The notes under the pieces were generated by a model. The model had not been told where the DNA came from and ran no database searches. It was given only the letters and a program-made list of their open reading frames with translations. Positions 56,536-64,000 of a DNA stretch of 64,000 nucleotides are shown here, piece after piece. This DNA is from Acidimicrobiia bacterium (lineage in GTDB: Bacteria; Actinomycetota; Acidimicrobiia; Acidimicrobiales; Aldehydirespiratoraceae), in NCBI GenBank assembly GCA_022819505.1, contig JAJEHD010000014.1, positions 1 to 64,000 of the forward strand, given 5' to 3'. Position 1 is the first letter of the stretch. Each line of letters begins with the position of its first letter. The position numbers and the translations under genes were made by a program.

Positions 56536-58154
56536 CGTTGCGCGCTCCGATCCGAGTCCGCGCCTCCGAGGCGTGCCACGGCAGTCGAGGCTGAGGCGCC
56601 GACGAGTTCATCGCGGAGCTGTTGCTTGCGTACCTTGCCGGCGGCTGTTCGTGGGAAGTGGTCGACCTGCACCAGCCGTTCGGGCCAATGCCGCTGCGGC
56701 AGGCCCTGTGCCGCGCAGAACGCGACTACATCGTCGAGATCGAGAGGAGCGCGGGCCTGCACGACCGCGCAGATGCGCTCGCCGAGACGCTCGTCGGGCC
56801 ACCCGATCACGGCCACGGCTACCACGTCGGGATGGGCGGCGATCGCGTTCTCGGTCTCGACGGGGGAGATGTTGACGCCGGCCCGGATGATCAGATCCTT
56901 GAGCCGTCCGGTGATGGCCACGTATCCGTCGGAGTCGATGCGGGCGAGGTCGCCGGTGCGGAAGAACCCATCGCCGACGATGTGCTCGGCGTATAGCTGG
57001 GGCTGGCCGTAGTAGCCGTTGAACACGCCGGGCCCGCGCATGGCGAGCTCGCCCTCGCCGCAGGTCTGCAACCGCATGCCGGTGCCGAGGGTTCGCAGCT
57101 CCAGACCGGGCAGCCCCACCCCGACCGTGTTCTCGACCTGCTCAGGGGTCGAGCTGGCCACACAGGTCGTCAGCCCACCCTCGGTCATGCCCCACAACGG
57201 TGTGACGAACGTATTGGGGAACTCTGTGCGGCAGCGCCGCAGGAGGACTGGCGGCACCTGGGCTCCACCGCACAGGAAGCTCCGCAACGGCGCCAGCTTG
57301 GGTTCGCGACCATGCCACTCCGCATCGGCCAGATCGACCAGGAACGGCGTCGCCGCCGCGGTGAAAGCGGCGCGGTGGCGGGCCACGAGGTCGAGGGCGA
57401 CCGAGGCGTCCCACCGGTCCTGGAGAATGAGGGGCGCGCCCAGGAACATCGAGAGGCGGGCACCGTGGATGGCGCCGACGCTGTGGCCGAGCGGTGACGG
57501 CATGAACACGGCTGTGCGATGGTTGAGACCGAATCGCTCTGCGAATTGCAGGTTGAGGGCGCCCAGCGAGTCCTCGGTGTGGCTGACCGCCTTCGGCGGA
57601 CCGGTTGTGCTGGAGGTGAACATGAGGTGTGCGGTGGCGTCGGGCACCTCAACGGTCCGGTCCGGCGGAGCTGCCGGGCCGTGCACGGACAGCAGGGTTC
57701 CGTCCCTCTCGGCCACCGCGACCCCGGTGGCGGCCCCAGTAGCGGCCCGCTGGAGCGCTTCATCCGCTGAGGCCCGCCGGTTCCGGCCGGCATAGACGAC
57801 CAGGGCAGGGTCAATCAGGTGGAAGATGTGGTCCAGGTGAGCTTCGGGCATGGTGACCGGGGGCGTGGCCGGAACACAGCCCGCCCTCAAGGCGGCCAGA
57901 AACATGACGACCCAAGCAGCGCAGTTGGGCAACTGGATCACGACGACCCGCCTGTTGCCGCCGACGACCGAACGGATCTCCTCGGCGGCCTCTCCGGCTG
58001 CCTGCCAGAGCTCGGACCGGGACAGGACGCTGTTGCCGCTGACCAGGGCGAGTTCGCCCGGCCCCTCGGCGACGTGCGCCTCGAAGCGGTCGATCAGCGG
58101 GCGGCCGGTCCACCATCCCGCGAGCCGGTAGCGCTCCGCCATGTCATCGACCAC
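56532..58154 (-). CDS. AMP-forming acyl-CoA synthetase/ligase
   Basis: 540 residues from GTG 58154, chosen because GGAGGAG stands about five bases upstream; an ATG at 58142 is the alternative. ANL-superfamily motifs: the P-loop 'HLMFTSSTTGPPKAVSHTE', 'TPLWGMTEGGLTTC', 'GDLARIDSDGYVAITGRLKDLII' (hinge and A8) and the C-terminal 'PRTAAGKVRKQQL' with the catalytic lysine. It activates a carboxylic acid as the first gene of the operon. An unusually arginine-free start and broad sequence make the substrate class unclear. Confidence 0.92.
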   Translation of the reverse strand: MVDDMAERYRLAGWWTGRPLIDRFEAHVAEGPGELALVSGNSVLSRSELWQAAGEAAEEIRSVVGGNRRVVVIQLPNCAAWVVMFLAALRAGCVPATPPVTMPEAHLDHIFHLIDPALVVYAGRNRRASADEALQRAATGAATGVAVAERDGTLLSVHGPAAPPDRTVEVPDATAHLMFTSSTTGPPKAVSHTEDSLGALNLQFAERFGLNHRTAVFMPSPLGHSVGAIHGARLSMFLGAPLILQDRWDASVALDLVARHRAAFTAAATPFLVDLADAEWHGREPKLAPLRSFLCGGAQVPPVLLRRCRTEFPNTFVTPLWGMTEGGLTTCVASSTPEQVENTVGVGLPGLELRTLGTGMRLQTCGEGELAMRGPGVFNGYYGQPQLYAEHIVGDGFFRTGDLARIDSDGYVAITGRLKDLIIRAGVNISPVETENAIAAHPDVVAVAVIGWPDERLGERICAVVQARAPLDLDDVVAFCAAQGLPQRHWPERLVQVDHFPRTAAGKVRKQQLRDELVGASASTAVARLGGADSDRSAQR

Positions 58155-58384
58155 TGCTCTCCTCCGATCCGGACCGGCGCTCCCGTTGCAGCATTGCAGG
58201 CTCTCAGCAATCTTCAAAAGACCGACGTCGCTGTTGTGTTATCGAGGGATGGGCAGGCGGACGGACCGGTAGGATTGTCCGCTACGGGCTTCCGGGCCTT
58301 GGACGACCCGCACAGGGGCCAGCAACATGGGGACCAGTCACGTGCCTCACACCGTTCAGGTGCCTCTCGACGACGCAATCGCCC
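58155..58384. promoter_or_regulatory. Divergent promoter region between catabolic operon and TetR gene
   Basis: 230 bases containing the start regions of the seven-gene operon and of its likely repressor. GTGCCTC occurs twice in direct orientation, at 58342-58348 and 58360-58366, 18 bases apart, just before the TetR ATG. No perfect palindrome or clear -10/-35 pair stands out. The TetR ATG has no ribosome-binding site. Confidence 0.4.
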
Positions 58385-59002
58385 ATGGCCACTGAGCCGA
58401 CCACCCCGAAGGGTCAACGAACACGACAGGCGATCCTCGCCGCAGCTTCGAAGGTCTTCACCAGGGACGGCTACGTCGATGCCCGCATGAGCGATGTCGC
58501 CGAGCAGGCCGGACTCTCCCTGGGTGGTCTGTACCGGTACTTCGAGAACAAGGAAGACCTCTTCGCCAACGTGATCCGGGACCTTCACGAGGAGCTCTTC
58601 CGGCTGAGCCGGTCGTCGACGCCCATCGCCGATGACCCTGAGGCTGCCCTGTACGAAGCCAATCTCGGGTACCTCCGGCACTATCACGCCAACAGCGGTG
58701 TGCTGCGTGCCTTCATCGAGGCGACGACGGTGGAGGAGCGCTTCACCACGATCTGGTGGACGATGCGCGAGCGCCATGTGGCCCGGTTCGTGCATGCGGT
58801 GGAGCACGACGATCGCGTCCAGCTCGACGGGCTGGATCCCACCGCGGTGGCCCGGGCCATGGCCTCTCTGGTCGAGCAGACCGCCTACACGACGTTCGCC
58901 CATGCCGCTCTCAACACGGCGCCGGTGGATGTGGAGACGGTGGCGCGCATCGTGACCAGGGCTTGGTACCGCAGTTTCTACGGCGGCCCGGGCGGAAGCT
59001 GA
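58385..59002 (+). CDS. TetR-family transcriptional regulator
   Basis: 205 residues. The DNA-binding domain reads 'TRQAILAAASKVFTRDGYVDARMSDVAEQAGLSLGGLYRYFENKEDLF' in pieces, a classic TetR N-terminus. 'AVARAMASLVEQTAYTTFAHAAL' is part of a TetR_C domain of the AcrR/KstR-like kind. Divergent from the acyl-CoA ligase operon, so it is the best candidate for its repressor; such regulators often sense acyl-CoA intermediates. It converges on livF with 62 bases between. Confidence 0.9.
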   Translation: MATEPTTPKGQRTRQAILAAASKVFTRDGYVDARMSDVAEQAGLSLGGLYRYFENKEDLFANVIRDLHEELFRLSRSSTPIADDPEAALYEANLGYLRHYHANSGVLRAFIEATTVEERFTTIWWTMRERHVARFVHAVEHDDRVQLDGLDPTAVARAMASLVEQTAYTTFAHAALNTAPVDVETVARIVTRAWYRSFYGGPGGS

Positions 59003-59064
59003 CGGCACCGGGCACGCCGGGCGCGCTCTGGAGTCCCGCATCAGTGCAGCGCTCGACCGGCGCC

Positions 59065-59778
59065 TCATATCTCTGAGCCCAGATAGGCGGCTGCCAGCCT
59101 CTCGTCGGTCAGGAGTTCCCGGTTCGTGGCCTCCAGGGCCACCTCCCCGGACTCGAGCACGTAGGCCCGATCGCACACCTCGAGCGCCTCGTGGGCTCGT
59201 TGCTCGACGACGATCATCGCGGTCGTCTCGCTCTTAAGGAGCCGGGCGATGCCCTCGAAGATGTCGTCTGCGGCCCGGGGAGCCAAGCCCATCGAGGGCT
59301 CGTCGAGCATGAGCAGGCGGGGGCAGGCCATCACGCCCCGTGCGACCGCCAGCATCTGCTGCTGGCCTCCCGACAGGGCGCCGCCGTCGCGGCCGAGCAT
59401 GTCGGCCAAAGCAGGGAAGATATCGAGCACGAGCTCGCGGCGCTCGTCGTGGCGGTCCCGGGCAAGCCTGCGGTGGCTGCCGAGGCGAAGGTTGTCGGCC
59501 ACTGTCATCGAGGCGAAGATCATCCGCCCTTGGGGCACGTGCACGATCCCGGCCTCGACCCGCTTGTGCGGCGACTGCGGGAGAAGGTCCTGGCCGTCGA
59601 AGCGGATCGAGCCTGAGTCGGCTTCGACGGTGCCGCTGATCGTCTTCAGCAGGGTTGTCTTGCCGGCGCCGTTGGGTCCGAGGATGGCTACGTGTTCCTG
59701 GGGCCCGACCCGGAAGTTGATGGAGCGCAGCGCGGGGACTCCGTCGTAGCCGGCACTGAGGTCACTGATCTCGAGCAT
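59065..59778 (-). CDS. livF: Branched-chain amino acid-type ABC ATPase (LivF)
   Basis: 237 residues. Walker A 'LGPNGAGKTTLLKTISG', signature 'LSGGQQQMLAVARGVM', Walker B 'LLMLDEPSMGLAP' and the LivF-specific 'VVEQRAHEALEVCDRAYVLESGEVAL'. Located last in the liv operon, overlapping the fused livM-livG gene by 17 bases. Operates with LivG as the second ATPase of the importer. Confidence 0.93.
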   Translation of the reverse strand: MLEISDLSAGYDGVPALRSINFRVGPQEHVAILGPNGAGKTTLLKTISGTVEADSGSIRFDGQDLLPQSPHKRVEAGIVHVPQGRMIFASMTVADNLRLGSHRRLARDRHDERRELVLDIFPALADMLGRDGGALSGGQQQMLAVARGVMACPRLLMLDEPSMGLAPRAADDIFEGIARLLKSETTAMIVVEQRAHEALEVCDRAYVLESGEVALEATNRELLTDERLAAAYLGSEI

Positions 59779-61564
59779 GTTCCATCCATCTCGATCCGAG
59801 GTAGGCCTCGATGACGCGGGGGTTGGACACGACGTCCTCGGGCGGACCTTGGGCGATGACGAGGCCCTCGTCGAGCGCGACGACCGATTCGACGTACTGG
59901 ATCAGCGACCGGACCGAGTGCTCGATCACCACGATCGCCGTGTGCGGCGCGACGAGCTCGTCGACGGTCTCGAAGAAGCGGGCCCGCTCGGCCTCGTTCA
60001 GGCCGGCGAGAGGCTCGTCGAGCAGTAGCAGGTCCGGGTCGCTCACCATGGCGCGGGCCAGTTCGAGGCTCTTGATCTCGGCGGTGGTGAGGGCGCTCAA
60101 CTCAGCGAGTGCCTTGCCAGCGAGACCGACTCGTTCAAGCATGGCCATCGAGGCGGCCACCGGATCCGGCATCGAGGCGCCGATGGCGGCCACGATCACA
60201 TTGTCGAGCGGTGACATGAGATGGAAGCCCTGGGGAACCTGGAAGGTGCGTGACATTCCGAGCTCGTAGCGCCGCGGCGCGCGCATGCGATCCACCTGCA
60301 CCCCCTTGAACAGGATCCGTCCGGCGTCGGCGCGCAGGTGGGCGGTCATGATGTTGAACAGCGTCGTCTTGCCCGCGCCGTTGGGGCCGATGATGCCGAC
60401 CCGCCGGCCCGGATCGACGCTGAAGGACACGTCGGACAGCACGCGGTTGGCGCCGAAGCTCTTGGCCACGCCGTCCACCTCCAGCACTGGCGCGTCGCTC
60501 GGTTGCGAAAGCCTCGGCCGGAGGGGTCTTCGGGGCGTCCTCAAGAGCGGTGACGGCCGCGGCGGCGGTGCCACGAGGCGCCCAAGAAGGCCTGGACCCG
60601 CCTGTTCGAGGGATGGATGGGGCCATGTCGCCAGCCGGCGGCAGCCCTTCTCGATCGCGGGAAGGATCCCCCGGGGTATCAGCAGCGCAACAAGCACCAG
60701 CGCGGCGGCATAGACGAGTTCTTGAGCGCCGGGGACGGACTCGCCGATCGAGTCGTCCAGGAACATCGCCAGCGGGATCAGGAACGCCGCGCCGACGACC
60801 GGCCCCCAGGTCTGCCCGACCCCGCCGACGAACGCCACCGACAGCATCACGATCACCACGGTGATGCCGAACACCTCCTCGGCGACGGTCACCCGCAGCA
60901 CGGCCTTCACCCACAGCACGGCCATGGCGGCCGACAAAGCGGCCGAGATCATGAACGCGGCCGACTTCCATGCGACCGTGCGGATGCCCACGGCCCGGGC
61001 CAGGACCTCGTTGTCGCGAATAGCGCGGAGCGCGAACCCGAAGGCGGTCACGTCGATCAACTCGCTGATAGCCAGGGCGACGACCAGCATTCCCAAGCCG
61101 ACCCACACATAGGTGTGGGAGTCGGAGAACTCCATGAACCTCCACTCGTTCTCGGGATGGAACGGAACCGTCAGCTCAGGATCCCCGTAGTGGGAGACGA
61201 GCAACTCCATGATCAGCGGGAACGAGATGGTGGCCAACGTGAAGTAGAACCCCCTGAGCCGGAAAGTGGGCAGCCCGATGACGAGGGCCACCGCCGCGGC
61301 GACGCCCATGCCGATGACCATGCCCGTCCACGGCGACGTTCCGCCGCCGCGCAGCAGGAGGGTGAATCCGTACGCGCCGATGCCGACGAACGCGCTGTGG
61401 CCCAGCGAGATCTGTCCGGCCTTGGCCATCAGGTTCCACGCCACACCGGCGAGCGCCCACACGACCGACAGCGTCAGCACCCGCACATAGAACCGCTGGT
61501 CGAGCCATCCGTTGAGGGCGGCAACCACCGCGATGAGGACGACGAAGGGGATGATGCGCCGCAT
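59762..61564 (-). CDS. LivM-LivG fusion: HAAT permease joined to ABC ATPase
   Basis: 600 residues. Residues 1-300 are a LivM permease ('ALAGVAWNLMAKAGQISLGHSAFVGIGAYG', 'LRLRGFYFTLATISFPLIMELL'-like, 'VAFVGGVGQTWGPVVGAAFL'). After a proline-rich linker (about 310-350) the ATPase starts: 'LEVDGVAKSFGANRVLSDVSF', Walker A 'IGPNGAGKTTLFNIMT', signature 'LSALTTAEIKSLELARAM' (degenerate: LSALTTAE instead of LSGGQ), Walker B 'LLLLDEPLAGLNEAE'. The start overlaps livH by one base (TGATG). LivM and LivG are usually separate polypeptides. Confidence 0.9.
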   Translation of the reverse strand: MRRIIPFVVLIAVVAALNGWLDQRFYVRVLTLSVVWALAGVAWNLMAKAGQISLGHSAFVGIGAYGFTLLLRGGGTSPWTGMVIGMGVAAAVALVIGLPTFRLRGFYFTLATISFPLIMELLVSHYGDPELTVPFHPENEWRFMEFSDSHTYVWVGLGMLVVALAISELIDVTAFGFALRAIRDNEVLARAVGIRTVAWKSAAFMISAALSAAMAVLWVKAVLRVTVAEEVFGITVVIVMLSVAFVGGVGQTWGPVVGAAFLIPLAMFLDDSIGESVPGAQELVYAAALVLVALLIPRGILPAIEKGCRRLATWPHPSLEQAGPGLLGRLVAPPPRPSPLLRTPRRPLRPRLSQPSDAPVLEVDGVAKSFGANRVLSDVSFSVDPGRRVGIIGPNGAGKTTLFNIMTAHLRADAGRILFKGVQVDRMRAPRRYELGMSRTFQVPQGFHLMSPLDNVIVAAIGASMPDPVAASMAMLERVGLAGKALAELSALTTAEIKSLELARAMVSDPDLLLLDEPLAGLNEAERARFFETVDELVAPHTAIVVIEHSVRSLIQYVESVVALDEGLVIAQGPPEDVVSNPRVIEAYLGSRWMEHARDQ

Positions 61565-62448
61565 CAGATGGCCCGCTGAACCTTGCCGAACAGGCCGTTG
61601 GGCCGCACATACAGGATGAGCAGGAACAGGGCGAACACCCAGACGTTCTTCACCGCGGCTGAGGTCCACACCTGTGACACCGACTGGATGATCCCGATCA
61701 GCACGCCCCCCACGAACGCGCCGCTGACGCTGCCGAGGCCGCCGAGCACGACCGCGGCGAACATCACCACCACGAACCGGAACCCCACGAATGGGGTGAT
61801 GCTCTGGAAGGTCACCAGCGCCGATCCACCCACCGCGGTGAGCGCCACGCCGACCCCGAAGGCGATGCGGTTGGTGCGATCGATGTCGATGCCCATGTAA
61901 GTGGCCGCCTCCCAGTTCTCCGACGCGGCCCGGATGGCTCGTCCGGTGCGGGACCGGTTGAGGAACAGGAACAGCAGTGCGGCGACCAGCACCGACAGCA
62001 GGAAGGCGTAGAGCCGCACCCGACTGATGAAGATGTCGCCGATGAAGTCGCCCGCATTGGCGTACGACGGCGCCACCACCCGCGGCTCCGACGAATATCT
62101 GATGAGGATCAGATTCTGGAAGATCAGCCCCAGCCCGATGGTGAGTATCACCTGGGCGTCGTGATTCTCGCGCCGGCCGATCACGAAGCGGATAAACAGC
62201 CAGTGCGCTGCCATCCCCAACAACAGGAACACAACGAACACGGCGGGCACGGCCAGGAACGGGTCCAATCCGAAACCTCCCGCGAACAGTGCCCACGAGA
62301 GGTACATGGCGAGCATCATGAAGTCGGCCTGCGCGAAGTTCACCACCCGCATCACGCCGAAGATGAGCCCGAGGCCCGACGCCAGCAGCGCGTAGACACC
62401 GCCGATGAGGATCCCCGGCACTAGGAACTGAAGGAACTCGACCATCAC
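61564..62448 (-). CDS. livH: Branched-chain amino acid-type ABC permease (LivH)
   Basis: 294 residues, about eight hydrophobic helices. 'PGILIGGVYALLASGLGLIFGVMRVVNFAQADFMM' at the N-terminus is the LivH hallmark; 'GLGSVSGAFVGGVLIGIIQSV' marks the coupling region. Members of this family import branched-chain amino acids but also urea, short amides, benzoates and other carboxylates. Its position beside an amidase/ligase operon suggests the latter type of substrate. Confidence 0.92.
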   Translation of the reverse strand: MMVEFLQFLVPGILIGGVYALLASGLGLIFGVMRVVNFAQADFMMLAMYLSWALFAGGFGLDPFLAVPAVFVVFLLLGMAAHWLFIRFVIGRRENHDAQVILTIGLGLIFQNLILIRYSSEPRVVAPSYANAGDFIGDIFISRVRLYAFLLSVLVAALLFLFLNRSRTGRAIRAASENWEAATYMGIDIDRTNRIAFGVGVALTAVGGSALVTFQSITPFVGFRFVVVMFAAVVLGGLGSVSGAFVGGVLIGIIQSVSQVWTSAAVKNVWVFALFLLILYVRPNGLFGKVQRAI

Positions 62449-62481
62449 GCCAACCCGCCCCGCCCCCAGCTATCCGGGGAC

Positions 62482-62493
62482 GGGGCCGGCCCC
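62482..62493. terminator. GC palindrome between livK and livH
   Basis: GGGGCCGGCCCC, a perfect 12-base palindrome in the 85-base spacer between the binding-protein gene and livH. It may form a hairpin that stabilises the binding-protein mRNA or reduces readthrough; no T-run follows. A parallel to the hairpin at 473-507. Confidence 0.35.
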
Positions 62494-62533
62494 TAGGAGG
62501 AGAGTATTGAGAACCGGGGGGAGATGAACTCTG

Positions 62534-64000
62534 TCAGCTCCACACGGGCTCGCACACGGCGAACTCCACCGGATAGACGGTGCACGGGATCAGCCGCCCG
62601 TCAACCTCCTGCCACTGCGCCAGCACGCCGAAGTGCTGGTCGACGCGGCCCGTCGAGCTGAAGCTGATCGCCGATGTCGGCATGAGGTCCACCGCGGGTC
62701 CCTCGGTCAGCTTGACGCTGTTGAAGGCCTCCGTGACCGCGGCTGGCGAGGGGTCGCCGGACTGCTCCAGCGCGGCGGCGATGAGATGCATCACGAAATA
62801 GCCGCCGATGTGGTCCTGGCGGGCGTACGGCTGGTCGATCGCGGCCGCCAGCTCGTCGAAAGCGTTGGTTCCGGCGAGCGGGTTGGCGTACACGAAGGTT
62901 GACAGCCCGGCCACCTCGGGGCCGAGGTCGGCCCACGCGGGCAGCAGTCCCTGCCCGCCGTTCTGGACCACTGGCGCGGTGACGCCCCGGGCGATCAGCT
63001 CGTTCTGGAGCCCGCTCACGTCGCTGAAGGCGAAGGCGATGTTGAAGATGACGTCGACATCGGCGTTGGCGATCTTGGTGGCCACGCCCGAGGGGTCGTC
63101 GAGCCCTCCTGGCGCCCAGGTGTCGGTGACCGCGACTTCGATCCCGCGTTCGTTGAACTCGGCCAGCAGGGCCTCCTGTAGAGGCACGGCCGCAGCTGAC
63201 GTGGAGCCCACGACCGCCACCGTCTCCATCGTGATCCCTGCCTGGTTGAGACCCGGCTGGATGGCGTCGAGGATCAGGCCCTTGATGGCCGACGCCGGCG
63301 GCGAGTAGGCGAACACATGGTTGAAGCCCTCGCGGTCGGTGACCGAGTCGGCGAAGCTCTCGGTGACGAACGGGATCCCGGCCCGCTCGGACACCTCGGT
63401 TGCGGCCAGGCTGAATGACGACAGCCACGATCCGGCGATGGCCGACACCTCGGGCTCGTCGTCCAGGAGCCGCTCGACCGCGGTGGCCGCCTCCTCGGCG
63501 GAGCCCCCCGCGTCGTAGACAGCCAGCCGCAGCATGGCGCCGCACAACGACTCGACGCCACCGGCCGCGTTGATGTCCTCCACCGCCTTCGTCGCGCCCG
63601 CGACCTCGGCGTCGCCGACGAAGCTGAACGTCCCCGACATCGGCCAAACGGTGCCGATCACCACCTCGTCCACGCAGTTGCGATCGTCGACGGGGACTGC
63701 CGCGGCGGCCTCCTCGGCCCTCGCCTCGGCCTCGGCCGCGGCCTGCTGGGCCTCCGCCAGCTGCTCCTCGAGATCCTCCACAACCGCGGGGTCGGCGCCC
63801 TCGGCCGAGTCTGCTTGCGCCAGCGCCTCAGCCAGCGCAGCCTCTGCATCAGCGGCCTCGGCCGCGGCGGCCTCGGCCTCTGCGCGGGCCTCGGCCGCTT
63901 CGGCCTGGGCCTGCTCCAGCGCGGCAGAGTCGGCCGCGGCCACGGCCGCGGTCGTGGGCGCGGGTGCGGGCTCCGTGACGGCGTCGTCAGACGAGTCGTC
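62534..64000 (-). CDS. Branched-chain amino acid-type ABC substrate-binding protein with coiled-coil stalk (start outside window)
   Basis: The last 488 residues are in the window; the frame is open at 64000, so the N-terminus and signal peptide lie beyond. Reading from there: an acidic DDSSDD segment, an Ala/Pro/Thr patch, then about 95 residues of Ala/Glu-rich heptad-like sequence ('AEAAAAEAADAEAALAEAL' and similar), which should form a long coiled coil or helical stalk, then the Peripla_BP_6 domain ('VVIGTVWPMSGTFSFVGDAEV', 'AIAGSWLSSFSLAATEVSERAGIPFV'). The stalk would hold the binding domain away from the membrane. LivK homologues rarely have this insert. The ligand is unknown; genomic context suggests an amide or aromatic carboxylate. 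Confidence 0.85.
   Translation of the reverse strand, partial: DDSSDDAVTEPAPAPTTAAVAAADSAALEQAQAEAAEARAEAEAAAAEAADAEAALAEALAQADSAEGADPAVVEDLEEQLAEAQQAAAEAEARAEEAAAAVPVDDRNCVDEVVIGTVWPMSGTFSFVGDAEVAGATKAVEDINAAGGVESLCGAMLRLAVYDAGGSAEEAATAVERLLDDEPEVSAIAGSWLSSFSLAATEVSERAGIPFVTESFADSVTDREGFNHVFAYSPPASAIKGLILDAIQPGLNQAGITMETVAVVGSTSAAAVPLQEALLAEFNERGIEVAVTDTWAPGGLDDPSGVATKIANADVDVIFNIAFAFSDVSGLQNELIARGVTAPVVQNGGQGLLPAWADLGPEVAGLSTFVYANPLAGTNAFDELAAAIDQPYARQDHIGGYFVMHLIAAALEQSGDPSPAAVTEAFNSVKLTEGPAVDLMPTSAISFSSTGRVDQHFGVLAQWQEVDGRLIPCTVYPVEFAVCEPVWS

Noticed and set aside
59762..62296. An 844-codon product extending the LivM-LivG frame upstream
   Set aside because: The upstream part is antiframe to livH; the ATG overlapping the livH stop gives the normal LivM N-terminus.
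1..64000. CRISPR arrays, insertion sequences, prophage or rRNA genes
   Set aside because: No regularly spaced repeats, transposase, integrase, phage structural gene or rRNA sequence was recognised in the window.

Overview
The window is a GC-rich (roughly 68-70% by eye), densely packed actinobacterial chromosome segment. An Acidimicrobiia-like heterotroph is my best guess. Pointers are two F420-type families (a luciferase-like LLM oxidoreductase and a DUF385/Ddn nitroreductase), a DUF222-HNH endonuclease remnant, an actinobacterial-type hem cluster, a PaaX regulator, an EF-G2 paralogue, a CxxHxxC...CP ferredoxin and frequent GTG starts. There is no 16S gene, so the placement is inference. No gene-free stretch exceeds 300 bases; the largest gaps are 58155-58384 and 50832-51054.

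Layout. (1) 2-3954: the end of a taurine/sulfonate/nitrate-type ABC uptake operon (binding protein, a membrane-fused ATPase, permease) followed by a phosphate acetyltransferase. That pairing fits C2-sulfonate use through acetyl phosphate. (2) 4010-10758: a TetR regulator, a two-gene complex iron-sulfur molybdoenzyme (iron-sulfur/anchor fusion plus catalytic subunit without a Tat signal), an amidohydrolase and a Ddn-like protein. (3) 10765-16773: a LysR gene divergent from a four-subunit sarcosine-oxidase-type operon (soxBDAG order). (4) 16900-22217: an anchored cytochrome c, pgi, an AAA_14/DUF4143 ATPase lying against a decapitated HNH gene, and a YceI-domain protein. (5) 22214-29391: the haem precursor cluster hemA-hemC-hemD-hemB-hemL, with a tiny membrane protein, a SAM hydroxide adenosyltransferase and proC upstream. 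(6) 29421-35400: an EamA exporter, a betainyl-CoA-type thioesterase, and a GS-like gamma-glutamylmethylamide synthetase divergent from mgsA-mgsB-mgsC (N-methylglutamate synthase). (7) 35436-46043: two dimethylglycine/sarcosine dehydrogenase-like proteins (one interrupted by an amber codon), a PaaX/Rieske oxygenase divergon, a P450, a non-pyrrolysine MttB-family methyltransferase and a 3Fe-4S-type ferredoxin. (8) 46137-50831: EF-G2, tRNA-Arg(ACG), TetR and PAS-LuxR regulators, and ilvE. (9) 51055-64000: a seven-gene overlapping catabolic operon (acyl-CoA ligase, hydrolase, LLM oxidoreductase, SDR, amidase, crotonase, MaoC), a divergent TetR, and a Liv-type ABC transporter with a fused permease-ATPase.

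How it works together. Blocks 3, 6 and 7 look like one metabolic theme: stripping methyl groups from methylated amines and osmolytes (carnitine/betaine, dimethylglycine, sarcosine, methylamine), releasing C1 units to folate and nitrogen to glutamate or glycine. Block 1 adds sulfonate uptake. Block 9 looks like import plus CoA-dependent degradation of an unidentified amide-containing compound. The most distinctive sequence observations are the amber-split dehydrogenase, the symmetric dyad in front of mttB, the operator/promoter overlap between paaX and the Rieske gene, the membrane-fused nitrate/taurine-type ATPase, and the ATPase gene bracketed by 12-bp repeats beside a truncated HNH gene.
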